This document shows, one piece after another, positions 54,641 through 63,258 of a stretch of 64,000 nucleotides of DNA. Source of the stretch: Streptomyces abyssalis (GTDB lineage: Bacteria > Actinomycetota > Actinomycetes > Streptomycetales > Streptomycetaceae); contig NZ_LJGT01000041.1 of NCBI RefSeq assembly GCF_001751365.1, positions 675,045 to 739,044 of the forward strand, written 5' to 3'. A model generated the notes under the pieces. That model did no database searches. It worked only from the letters and a program-made list of their open reading frames with translations, and was not told where the DNA came from. A program made the translations under genes and the position numbers. Positions within the stretch are counted from its first letter, which is position 1, and each line of letters begins with the position of its first letter.

Positions 54641-55843
54641 CCAGCGGAGCCCCCGCCCGGGGCCGCGCATCCACGCGCCGCCGAGCTGGCCGTCGACTGC
54701 CTGAAGGGCGTCGACGGCCTGCTGGGCGACTGGCTGGAGACCGTCCAGCCGTTGCGCGATCAGTACGAGGGCGCGGTGCCCGACGAGGACTTCCGGGAGT
54801 CCGCGGTCCAGGCCTTCGAACTCCTGCTGCGCACCGTCGCCGGGCTCCCCGTGCCCGCGGAGCTCGCCGGGACCTCCGGACGGATCGGGGAGCGCCGTGC
54901 CCGCCAGGGCGTCCCCCTCGACTCGCTGCTCGCCGCGGCCAGGCTCGACTTCCGGGTGGTCTGGGACGCGCTGGTCGCCCGCGCCGACGACGAGGACAAG
55001 GTGCTGCTCGTCGCCTCCGCGTACCACGTGTGGGAGGCGGTGGAGGCGCACGTCACCGGCATCATGACCGCGTACCAGCGCACGGTGCTGGAGATGGGCC
55101 GGCAGCGCGAGGACGAGCGCCGCCTCTGGTTCGACCGGCTCCTGGAGACCGGGGGCCACAATCCGACGGTGGTACGGGACGTCGGCCTGGCCCTCGGATT
55201 CGTGCCCGGCGGCCGGTTCCTGTGCGTCGCGGCCCTCCCGGGGCCCGGGCCGGGCGGCGGGCTGCACGGTGCCGCGGCGGCGCTGCGCTCGGCGGGGGCC
55301 ACCCTGCAGCGGCAGACGGTCTCGTCCGCTTCGCTCCTGGTCGTACAGCTGGGGCCCCGGGTCACGGAGGAGACCGTGCTCGGCAGGCTGGAGGGCGTGC
55401 CGTGCGGGGTGTCACCCGTCGCGGACGGCCTCGCCGGAGTCCCCCGCGCCGTCGAGCTCGCGACCGCGACCGTACGGGCGCTCCCCGGCGCCGCGACGGG
55501 GCCGCTGCGCCTGGCCGACGCCTGGCTGGACGTACTGGTGGGCCGGGCGGGTCCCTTCGCGGCGCACCTCGCGGACGACGTCCTCGGTGGCCTCAAGGAC
55601 CAGGGGGAGCAGCGAGGGGCGGTGCCCGCCGCGGAACGGGAACGGCTGCTGCACACGGTGCGGGTGCATCTGGCGGGGAGCGGCTCCATCGCCGAGACCG
55701 CGAGGGTGCTCTACTGCCACCGCAACACCGTCCAGCAGCGCTTCACGCGGTTCTGCGAGCTGACGGGCCGCGACATCCGCCGCCCCGAGGACGCGGCGCT
55801 CGTGGCGCTCGCGCTCAGGGCACGGGAGAGCGGCGGGAAGTAG
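54626..55843 (+). CDS. PucR-family transcriptional regulator
   Basis: A 405-residue regulator. The middle region (about 25-280) is the helical sensor/GGDEF-like core found in PucR/CdaR proteins, and the C-terminal helix-turn-helix is SIAETARVLYCHRNTVQQRFTRFCELTGRDI (HTH_30). PucR proteins classically govern purine and ureide catabolism, which fits the neighbouring urease-like operon. GTG at 54626 or 54632 may start translation, and both lie within the palindrome. Confidence 0.87.
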   Translation: MHVHNPAEPPPGAAHPRAAELAVDCLKGVDGLLGDWLETVQPLRDQYEGAVPDEDFRESAVQAFELLLRTVAGLPVPAELAGTSGRIGERRARQGVPLDSLLAAARLDFRVVWDALVARADDEDKVLLVASAYHVWEAVEAHVTGIMTAYQRTVLEMGRQREDERRLWFDRLLETGGHNPTVVRDVGLALGFVPGGRFLCVAALPGPGPGGGLHGAAAALRSAGATLQRQTVSSASLLVVQLGPRVTEETVLGRLEGVPCGVSPVADGLAGVPRAVELATATVRALPGAATGPLRLADAWLDVLVGRAGPFAAHLADDVLGGLKDQGEQRGAVPAAERERLLHTVRVHLAGSGSIAETARVLYCHRNTVQQRFTRFCELTGRDIRRPEDAALVALALRARESGGK

Positions 55844-56173
55844 ACCCTGTCCTCCGGCCCGACTTGGGGGTTGGCGCCCTCGCGGCAATGCCACATGGCA
55901 AGGTAGCGCTGAGTCGACAGATGGCCAAAGGTGCGTGCATTGACCTTTGTGCTCCTCAACTGAGCGATCAAGAAGGTGACTGACTCTGAACGACGTGTGG
56001 TTCACGCCGGACCCGGCGGTCGCCCCGTCGGCCTCGAGACAAAAGAGGAGGAAGCCATGGATGCCGGCCGAGGATGATGCGGGGCTTGAGCCGGACCGTC
56101 CGCGCCGTGCTGCTCTCCGGCACGGCGACTCCCGGTGGTTCGTACGTCCCGTCCCGCCTGCTTCGAGGAAACC
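55844..56173 (+). other. Gene-free stretch between regulator and NOS genes
   Basis: No supported gene in these 330 bases. A short frame from an ATG after GAGGAGG at 56045 ends after six codons, and other frames have no matching codon bias. The region probably holds the NOS promoter; no clear hexamers or dyads were seen. Confidence 0.45.
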
Positions 56174-57370
56174 GTGACTTCCAACACCTTCCCGCCCTCC
56201 ACATGCGCCCGCCACGACGCCGCCTCGGAATCGGAACGGACCTCGAGCGGTGTCGCCGACCGGCATGAGGCAGAGGAGTTCCTGCGCCAGTTCCACGCCG
56301 AGCATCCCGGTCGGCCCGTCTCGCTCAGCCGGCGTCTGCGCCAGGTCCGCACCGCCATCGACACCGAGGGCACCTACCGCCACACCCCCGACGAGCTCGC
56401 CTTCGGTGCCCGCGTCGCGTGGCGCAACTCCAGACGCTGTATCGGCCGCCTGTACTGGAACAGCCTGCGCGTCCTGGACTGCCGCGACGCCACAACCCCC
56501 GAGGAGATCCACCAGCACCTGCGCGAGCACCTGCGTCAGGCGACCAACGGCGGCCGCCTCCGCTCCCTGATCTCCGTCTTCGCCCCCGAGGCCCCCGGCA
56601 AGCCCGCCCCCCGGGTGTGGAACGACCAGCTCATCCGCTATGCCGGGCGCCGCCTGGAGGACGGCTCGGTGCTGGGCGACGCGGCCTACGTGGGCTTCAC
56701 CGATCTTGTGCGCCGCCTCGGCTGGCCGGACCCCGAGGGGCCCTTCGACATACTGCCCTGGGTCATCGACACCGCCGACCACAAGCCCCAACTCTTCGAC
56801 GTGCCAAGGGACTTGGTCCTGGAGGTCACGATCACCCACCCGGACTGTCCGCGGATCGCCGACCTGGGTCTGCGCTGGCACGCCGTTCCGGCCATCTCCA
56901 GCATGCGCCTGCGCATCGGCGGCATGGACTACCCCCTCGCGCCGTTCAACGGCTGGTACATGGGGACCGAGATAGGCGCCCGCAACTTCGTCGACGAGGG
57001 CCGCTACAACCTGCTGCACGACGTTGCCGCCTGCTTCGGCATGGACACCAGCAAGGAGAGCACGCTGTGGCGCGACCGCGCGCTGGTCGAGCTCAACGTC
57101 GCCGTCCTGCACTCCTTCCATGCCGCGGGGGTGCGGATCACCGACCACCACACAGAGTCCCGCCGCTTCCTCACCCACGTGACCAAGGAGGAGGGCCAGG
57201 GCCGGACCGTGCCCACGGACTGGAGCTGGATCGTCCCGCCGGTGTCAGGCGGCATCACCCCCGTCTTCCACCGCTACTACGACGACGCGGACCAGCGCCC
57301 CAACTTCTACCCCGGCGACACGGCCCACTACGACGATTCATTCCGGGACGGATGCCCCTATCGGCAATGA
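56174..57370 (+). CDS. nos: Bacterial nitric-oxide synthase oxygenase
   Basis: A 398-residue NOS oxygenase domain that oxidises L-arginine to citrulline and NO. The heme-thiolate cysteine is Cys89 in VAWRNSRRCIGR, and the arginine-binding glutamate is Glu266 in GWYMGTEIGARN. There is no reductase domain, so electrons come from a separate flavodoxin/reductase. GTG at 56174, after GAGGAAACC, gives an N-terminal extension longer than in Bacillus NOS. In some streptomycetes NOS (TxtD) nitrates tryptophan within thaxtomin clusters; no P450 or NRPS gene is adjacent here. Confidence 0.93.
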   Translation: MTSNTFPPSTCARHDAASESERTSSGVADRHEAEEFLRQFHAEHPGRPVSLSRRLRQVRTAIDTEGTYRHTPDELAFGARVAWRNSRRCIGRLYWNSLRVLDCRDATTPEEIHQHLREHLRQATNGGRLRSLISVFAPEAPGKPAPRVWNDQLIRYAGRRLEDGSVLGDAAYVGFTDLVRRLGWPDPEGPFDILPWVIDTADHKPQLFDVPRDLVLEVTITHPDCPRIADLGLRWHAVPAISSMRLRIGGMDYPLAPFNGWYMGTEIGARNFVDEGRYNLLHDVAACFGMDTSKESTLWRDRALVELNVAVLHSFHAAGVRITDHHTESRRFLTHVTKEEGQGRTVPTDWSWIVPPVSGGITPVFHRYYDDADQRPNFYPGDTAHYDDSFRDGCPYRQ

Positions 57371-57473
57371 CCCGGCCGGACCCGTCGCCGCGCGGACAGC
57401 GGAGCAGTAGTACGTCGCGGCCTCCCAGGTGCCCGGGCTCAGCACTCAGGCTTCGGTCTCAGCACCTCAGGCC

Positions 57474-57662
57474 TCAGTGCTCCTCGTCCTCGTCCTCGTC
57501 GTCGAGCCGCGCAAGCCAGGTCGCCAGCCGCTCGACCGGGACCTCGAAGTCCGGATTGAGGTCCACGAAGGCCCGCAGCTGCTCCGACAGCCACTCGAAG
57601 GTGAACTCCTCCTCGCCGCGCCTGCTGCTCAGCTCTTCGATGCCGCGGTCGGTGAAGTACAC
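57474..57662 (-). CDS. DUF6104-family small protein
   Basis: A 62-residue acidic protein (MYFTDRGIEELSSRRGEEEF, ending in an acidic DDEDEDEE tail). Very similar proteins are conserved among Streptomyces as DUF6104 with no known function. Its stop faces the NOS stop about 100 bases away. Confidence 0.8.
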   Translation of the reverse strand: MYFTDRGIEELSSRRGEEEFTFEWLSEQLRAFVDLNPDFEVPVERLATWLARLDDEDEDEEH

Positions 57663-57794
57663 GGAGGGCTCCCGGTGACGGTGGAGGGGTGCGGTCCCAA
57701 ATTACCGGCCCGCGTACGGGGGGCATCCGCCAGGGGACCTGCCCGCTCCGGGACTCCGGGACGAACCCCGGCTGAGCACCGCGCGCCGGTAACG

Positions 57795-57828
57795 ACGGAG
57801 GGCCCGCCGGTACCGGCGGGCCCTCCGT
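57795..57828. terminator. Hairpin after kgd
   Basis: Arms of 16 bases around a TA centre, at 57795-57810 and 57813-57828, begin 31 bases beyond the kgd stop on the minus strand. Confidence 0.85.
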
Positions 57829-57858
57829 CCTGCGGTCGGTTCTGCGAGCGGCTGACGC

Positions 57859-60800
57859 TCAGAGGTCGAAGACCTCCTGGATCAGCTGCTGCTGCTCCTC
57901 CTGGTGCCGCTTGCCGGAACCGACGGCGGGCGAGGAGGACGAGGAACGCGAGACCCGGCGCAGCCGGTCCGCGTTGGGGACCGGCTCGGAGCCGATGATC
58001 AGGTCCAGGTGGTCGACCAGGTTGAGCGCGATGAAGGGCCACGCGCCCTGGTTGGCCGGCTCCTCCTGTGCCCACAGGAACTTCGACGCGCCGCTGTACT
58101 TGGCCATCTCGGCCTGGATCTCCTGGCCGGGCAGCGGGTAGAGCCGCTCGATCCGGATGATCGCGGTGTCGGTCAGACCGCGCTTCTGCCGCTCGGCGTC
58201 GAGGTCGTAGTAGACCTTGCCGGAGCAGAAGACGACCTTGCGGACGTCGGAGGGGTCCACGGAGTCGTCGCCGATGACCGGACGGAATCCGCCGGCGGTG
58301 AACTCCGACGTCTGCGACGCCGCCGCCTTCAGCCGGAGCATCGACTTCGGGGTGAAGACGACCAGCGGCTTGTGGTGCGGGTTGTGGACCTGCCAGCGCA
58401 GCAGGTGGAAGTAGTTCGACGGCAGCGACGGCATGGCGACCGTCATGCTGTTCTGCGCGCACAGCTGGAGGAACCGCTCGATACGGGCCGAGGAGTGGTC
58501 CGGGCCCTGGCCCTCGTAGCCGTGCGGCAGCAGCAGCGTCACGCCGGACGTCTGGTTCCACTTCTGCTCGGCGGAGCTGATGAACTCGTCGATCACCGTC
58601 TGCGCGCCGTTGGCGAAGTCGCCGAACTGCGCCTCCCACATCACCAGCGCCTCGGGGCGGGCCAGCGAGTAGCCGTACTCGAAGCCCATCGCCGCGTACT
58701 CGCTGAGCAGCGAGTCGTAGACGTTGTAGCGGGCCTGGTCGTCGGAGAGGTACAGCAGCGGCGTGTAGTCGTTGCCGGTGTTCTGGTCGAGGAGAACGGC
58801 GTGACGCTGGCCGAACGTGCCGCGGCGGGAGTCCTGGCCGGACAGCCGCACCGGCGTGCCCTCCATCAGCAGCGAGCCGATGGCCAGGGTCTCGCCCATG
58901 CCCCAGTCGATCGTGTCGTCCTCGATCATCGCCGCACGCCGCTGGAGCTGCGGGAGCAGCCGCGGGTGGACGGTGACGTGGTCGGGGATGTTGACCTGCG
59001 ACTCCGCGATCCGCTTGACGACCTCCTGACCGACCCCGGTCTCGATGTGCACCGGGAACTCGGCCTCGGGCTGCGGGACTTCGGCCGGGGCGGGGGCGTT
59101 GGCGGCGTCCCGCACCTCGGTGAAGACCTTCTCCAGCTGGCCCTGGAAGTCCTGCAGCGCCTGCTCCGCCTCTTCCAGCGTGATGTCGCCGCGGCCGATG
59201 AGGGACTCGGTGTAGAGCTTGCGCACCGAGCGCTTCTTGTCGACCAGGTTGTACATCAGCGGCTGCGTGAACTGCGGGTTGTCGGTCTCGTTGTGCCCGC
59301 GGCGCCGGTAGCAGATCAGGTCGATGACGACGTCCTTGTTGAACGCCTGGCGGTACTCGAAGGCCAGGCGGGCCACGCGGACCACGGCCTCCGGGTCGTC
59401 ACCGTTGACGTGGAAGATCGGCGCCTCGATCATCCTGGCCACGTCGGTGGAGTACATCGACGAGCGCGCCGACTCGGGCGCCGCGGTGAAGCCGACCTGG
59501 TTGTTGACGATGATGTGGACCGTGCCGCCGGTGCGGTAGCCGCGCAGCTGCGACATGTTGAGCGTCTCGGCCACGACGCCCTGGCCCGCGAAGGCCGCGT
59601 CGCCGTGCAGCTGGACGGGCAGGACGGTGAAGTCCGTGCCGCCCTTGCCGATGATGTCCTGCTTGGCGCGCGCGACACCCTCGACGATCGGGTCGACTGC
59701 CTCCAGGTGCGAGGGGTTGGCGGTGAGCGAGACCGTGATCTGCTCGCCGTCCAGACCGGTGAAGGTGCCCTCGGCGCCCAGGTGGTACTTCACGTCGCCG
59801 GAGCCGTGCATCGACTTCGGGTCGAGGTTGCCCTCGAACTCCCGGAAGATCTGCGCGTAGGACTTGCCGACGATGTTCGCCAGTACGTTCAGGCGGCCGC
59901 GGTGCGCCATGCCGATCACGCATTCGTCCAGGCGCGATTCGGCGGCGGCGTCCAGCACGGCGTCCAGCATCGGGATGACGGACTCGCCGCCCTCCAGCGA
60001 GAAGCGCTTCTGGCCCACGTACTTGGTCTGCAGGAACGTCTCGAACGCCTCCGCGGCGTTCAGCCGGCGCAGGATGCGCAGCTGCTCGTCACGCTCGGGC
60101 TTGGAGTGCGGACGCTCGACCCGGTCCTGGATCCACTTGCGCTCCTTCGGGTCCTGGATGTGCATGTACTCGATGCCGGTGGTGCGGCAGTACGAGTCGC
60201 GCAGCACGCCCAGGATGTCGCGCAGCTTCATCATCGACTTGTTGGCGAAGCCGCCGACCGCGAACTCCCGCTCCAGGTCCCACAGCGTGAGGCCGTGCTC
60301 GGTGATGTCCAGGTCGGGGTGCTTGCGCTGCTTGTACTCCAGCGGGTCGGTGTCGGCCATGATGTGGCCGCGCACCCGGTAGGAGTGGATCAGGTCGAAG
60401 ACGCGGGCGGCCTTGGTGACGTCGTCGTCGTGCGACGCGTCGATGTCCTGGTTCCAGCGCACCGGCTCGTACGGGATGCGCAGCGCCTTGAAGATCTCGT
60501 CGTAGAACCGCTCGTCGCCGAGCAGCAGCTTGCTGACGATGCGCAGGAACTCGCCTGAGGCCGCGCCCTGGATGACCCTGTGGTCGTACGTGCTGGTCAG
60601 CGTCATCACCTTGGAGACGCCGAGCCGGTTGAGGGTGTCCTGCGAGGTGCCCTGGAACTCCGCCGGATACTCCATCGCGCCCACGCCCAGGATCAGGCCC
60701 TGGCCGGGCATCAGCCGCGGCACGGAGTGAACGGTGCCGATGCCTCCGGGGTTGGTGAGCGAGCAGGTGACGCCGGAGAAGTCCTCCATCGTCAGCTTGT

Positions 60801-61728
60801 TCTGCCGGGCACGGCGGACGATGTCCTCGTACGCCTGCCAGAACTCGAAGAAGGTGAGCGTCTCGGCCTTCTTGATCGCGGCGACGACGAGCTGGCGGTC
60901 GCCGTTCGGCTTCACGAGGTCGATGGCAAGGCCGAGGTTGACGTGGTCGGGCTTGACCAGCGTCGGCTTGCCGTCCTTCTCCGTGTAGGAGTGGTTCATG
61001 GACGGCATCGCCTTCAGCGCCTGCACCATGGCGTAGCCGATGAGGTGCGTGAAGGACACCTTGCCGCCGCGGGCGCGCTTGAGGTGGTTGTTGATGACGA
61101 TGCGGTTGTCGAAGAGCAGCTTCACCGGGACGGCACGCACCGATGTGGCGGTGGGCAGCTCCAGCGAGGCGTTCATGTTCTTCGCGACGGCCGCGGAGGG
61201 GCCGCGCATCTGCGTGTACTCCGGGCCGGACGGCCCTTCCGCCTCGGCGCCGCCTTCGCCGCCGCCCTGTGCGGGCGCGGCGGACTTGGCCTGTGCCTTG
61301 GCCGGCTCGGCCGGTGTGGGCTTGGCGTGCTTGGCCGGCGCGGGCTTCGCTTCCGCGGGCTTGGCGGGTGCGGCGGCCTTGGCGGGCTTCGCCGGCGCTG
61401 CCGGCTTCGCCTCGGCGGGCCCGGTCTCCGCCGGCTTCGCCGGTGCGGCGTGCGCGGGACCCGCGGCCACTCCGGAGGTGCCGGCCGCGGCGCCCGGCGG
61501 CGTGGTGGCCGCGGCGGGCTCCGCCACGGTTCCGGCGGCCTCGGCACCCGGCTTGTAATCGGCGAAGAAGTCCCACCAGGCTCGGTCTACCGAGTTCGGG
61601 TCCTGGAGGTACTGCTGGTAGATCTCGTCTACGAGCCACTCGTTTGGCCCGAAGACGGCGGCGGGATCACTTCCCTGACCGTCCTGCTGGGTCGAGACGC
61701 TCGAGCTGTTGGGGGACTGTGACGACAC
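57859..61728 (-). CDS. kgd: Multifunctional 2-oxoglutarate dehydrogenase/decarboxylase (E2-E1 fusion)
   Basis: A 1289-residue protein of the actinobacterial Kgd/OdhA class. Residues 1-60 resemble the E1 N-terminal segment, 65-170 are an Ala/Pro/Lys linker, 175-410 are the E2 succinyltransferase core with DHRVIQGAASGEFL, and the rest is E1 with the ThDP region (GDAAFAGQGVVAETLN, IVNNQVGFTAAP). It lacks a lipoyl domain, which must be provided in trans. The complex converts 2-oxoglutarate to succinyl-CoA and is regulated in relatives by the FHA protein GarA/OdhI. Start is GTG at 61728. Confidence 0.95.
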   Translation of the reverse strand: MSSQSPNSSSVSTQQDGQGSDPAAVFGPNEWLVDEIYQQYLQDPNSVDRAWWDFFADYKPGAEAAGTVAEPAAATTPPGAAAGTSGVAAGPAHAAPAKPAETGPAEAKPAAPAKPAKAAAPAKPAEAKPAPAKHAKPTPAEPAKAQAKSAAPAQGGGEGGAEAEGPSGPEYTQMRGPSAAVAKNMNASLELPTATSVRAVPVKLLFDNRIVINNHLKRARGGKVSFTHLIGYAMVQALKAMPSMNHSYTEKDGKPTLVKPDHVNLGLAIDLVKPNGDRQLVVAAIKKAETLTFFEFWQAYEDIVRRARQNKLTMEDFSGVTCSLTNPGGIGTVHSVPRLMPGQGLILGVGAMEYPAEFQGTSQDTLNRLGVSKVMTLTSTYDHRVIQGAASGEFLRIVSKLLLGDERFYDEIFKALRIPYEPVRWNQDIDASHDDDVTKAARVFDLIHSYRVRGHIMADTDPLEYKQRKHPDLDITEHGLTLWDLEREFAVGGFANKSMMKLRDILGVLRDSYCRTTGIEYMHIQDPKERKWIQDRVERPHSKPERDEQLRILRRLNAAEAFETFLQTKYVGQKRFSLEGGESVIPMLDAVLDAAAESRLDECVIGMAHRGRLNVLANIVGKSYAQIFREFEGNLDPKSMHGSGDVKYHLGAEGTFTGLDGEQITVSLTANPSHLEAVDPIVEGVARAKQDIIGKGGTDFTVLPVQLHGDAAFAGQGVVAETLNMSQLRGYRTGGTVHIIVNNQVGFTAAPESARSSMYSTDVARMIEAPIFHVNGDDPEAVVRVARLAFEYRQAFNKDVVIDLICYRRRGHNETDNPQFTQPLMYNLVDKKRSVRKLYTESLIGRGDITLEEAEQALQDFQGQLEKVFTEVRDAANAPAPAEVPQPEAEFPVHIETGVGQEVVKRIAESQVNIPDHVTVHPRLLPQLQRRAAMIEDDTIDWGMGETLAIGSLLMEGTPVRLSGQDSRRGTFGQRHAVLLDQNTGNDYTPLLYLSDDQARYNVYDSLLSEYAAMGFEYGYSLARPEALVMWEAQFGDFANGAQTVIDEFISSAEQKWNQTSGVTLLLPHGYEGQGPDHSSARIERFLQLCAQNSMTVAMPSLPSNYFHLLRWQVHNPHHKPLVVFTPKSMLRLKAAASQTSEFTAGGFRPVIGDDSVDPSDVRKVVFCSGKVYYDLDAERQKRGLTDTAIIRIERLYPLPGQEIQAEMAKYSGASKFLWAQEEPANQGAWPFIALNLVDHLDLIIGSEPVPNADRLRRVSRSSSSSPAVGSGKRHQEEQQQLIQEVFDL

Positions 61729-62006
61729 GGCGGCAACCGCCCTCTTCCGCGTTCCTTAGGTGGTGGACAGCGGGAACAAAGGCTACGCCTCTCCCCGCCT
61801 GACTTGCAGTCCAGCCCCGGTTGTCGTCACGCAAGTCACATCAAGAGTCCGGTTTCGGCGCATGAAGTGGCGGGAAACAACCAAGGTTCGCCGCAGGGTG
61901 GAACTGGCGGCGCCGATTCCGCGTCCTACACCTCCGGGGCCTTTCGTCAGGCGTTTCGCCGGGCGTTCCCGCCCGGCGCCGCGCAGCATCGGCCTTGCGT
62001 CGTGCG

Positions 62007-63242
62007 TCAGCCCTGCATCTCGTTCACACCCGGAAGGGTGACCTGGATCCGGCAGCCCCGGGGCGACTCCGCGACCCTGATCCAGCCGCCGTGCAGATCC
62101 ACCGCCCAGCGCGCGATCGCCAGGCCCAGCCCCGTACCGCCGTCGCCGCCGCCCGGTCCCGAACCGCGCTGCGAGGACGTCTCGGCGGCCTTCGTACGGT
62201 TGAAGCGCTCGAAGACGTGTGCGCGTTCCGACTCGGGGATGCCGGGCCCCTCGTCGAGCACCTCCACCTCGAGGCTCTCCTCCGTCGCGCCCGGGCGCGC
62301 ACGCACCGTGACGCGGCCGTGCGGAGGGCTGTGCTTGACCGCGTTGTCGATGAGGTTGGCGACGACCTGGTGCAGCCGCTCGGCGTCCGCGTAGGCCGTC
62401 AGTTCGGGCGGGGAGACGTCCAGATGCAGATGGACGTCCGTACGGGAGTGCCCCTGTCCCTTGCTCATGTTGGCTTCCTTGAGCACCCCCGCCAGGTACG
62501 GCCACACCTCGAAGCGGCGTGCGCGCAGCGGCACGACACCGTTGTCCAGGCGGGAGAGGTCCAGCAGGTGCTCCACGAGCCTGCCCAGCCGGTCCGTCTG
62601 CTGGAGTGCGATGCGCATCGTCTCGGGGTCGGAGTCCGAGACGCCGTCCACGACGTTCTCCAGCACGGCCCGCAGCGCCGCGATCGGGGTGCGCAGCTCG
62701 TGCGAGACGTTGGCGACGAGCTCCTTGCGGTGCTGGTCGACGAGCTCCAGGTCCGCTGCCATCTGGTTGAAGGTCTCGGCGAGCTCGCCGAACTCGTCCC
62801 GGCGGTCGCCGCGTACGCGCCGTGAGTAGTCACCGTCGGCCATGGCTCTGGCCGCGTCCGTCATCTCGTCCAGCGGTGCCGTGAGCGACTGCGCCACGAA
62901 CTGGGTGATCAGCAGCGAGGCGATGATCGAGATGATGGTGATCACGCGCAGCTCGGTCGCGGAGTTGACCGCGAAGAGCGCGAGCAGAGTGGTGATCACC
63001 ACTGAGACGATCACCAGCGCGCCCAGCGCCGCCTTCACCGAGCGGTACGGGTCGAGCGGCCGCAGCCCCTCCCAGAGCCGGTCGATCCATCCCACCCATA
63101 CGGGTTCCCAGCGTCGGCGCAGGCGCTGGTTCAGGCGCCCCAGGGCACGCGCCGCGCGCCCCAGGAACCTGCCGGTGACGCGGACCGAGCGCGGAAGGCG
63201 GACCGCCCGGCTCGCCGGGGTGGTGTCAGGCACCTCTGCCAC
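62007..63242 (-). CDS. OmpR-type sensor histidine kinase
   Basis: A 411-residue membrane kinase: two hydrophobic segments near residues 65-110 with almost no extracellular loop, a HAMP domain, the HisKA motif VANVSHELRTPI, N box LIDNAVKHS and G boxes DEGPGIPESE and GGTGLGLAIAR. The lack of an outside domain suggests it senses the membrane or an internal signal. The GTG at 63242 is chosen for reach to the response-regulator stop; a second GTG three codons later is possible. It is read with the regulator directly upstream, 16 bases away. Confidence 0.88.
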   Translation of the reverse strand: MAEVPDTTPASRAVRLPRSVRVTGRFLGRAARALGRLNQRLRRRWEPVWVGWIDRLWEGLRPLDPYRSVKAALGALVIVSVVITTLLALFAVNSATELRVITIISIIASLLITQFVAQSLTAPLDEMTDAARAMADGDYSRRVRGDRRDEFGELAETFNQMAADLELVDQHRKELVANVSHELRTPIAALRAVLENVVDGVSDSDPETMRIALQQTDRLGRLVEHLLDLSRLDNGVVPLRARRFEVWPYLAGVLKEANMSKGQGHSRTDVHLHLDVSPPELTAYADAERLHQVVANLIDNAVKHSPPHGRVTVRARPGATEESLEVEVLDEGPGIPESERAHVFERFNRTKAAETSSQRGSGPGGGDGGTGLGLAIARWAVDLHGGWIRVAESPRGCRIQVTLPGVNEMQG

Positions 63243-63258
63243 GTCGCGACGCCGCCCG

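Noticed and set aside
55711..55971. 86-residue minus-strand frame in the gap before NOS
   Set aside because: No ribosome site, overlaps the PucR C-terminus, composition unlike real genes here.
54034..55983. 649-residue frame overlapping ureAB and the PucR-like gene
   Set aside because: Frame-shifted shadow of the PucR gene; Arg/Gly-rich with no motif.
57904..60558. 884-residue open frame on the plus strand opposite kgd
   Set aside because: It mirrors kgd in the complementary frame, has Arg/His/Asp/Gly-rich composition typical of antisense frames in high-GC DNA, and no ribosome site or domain.
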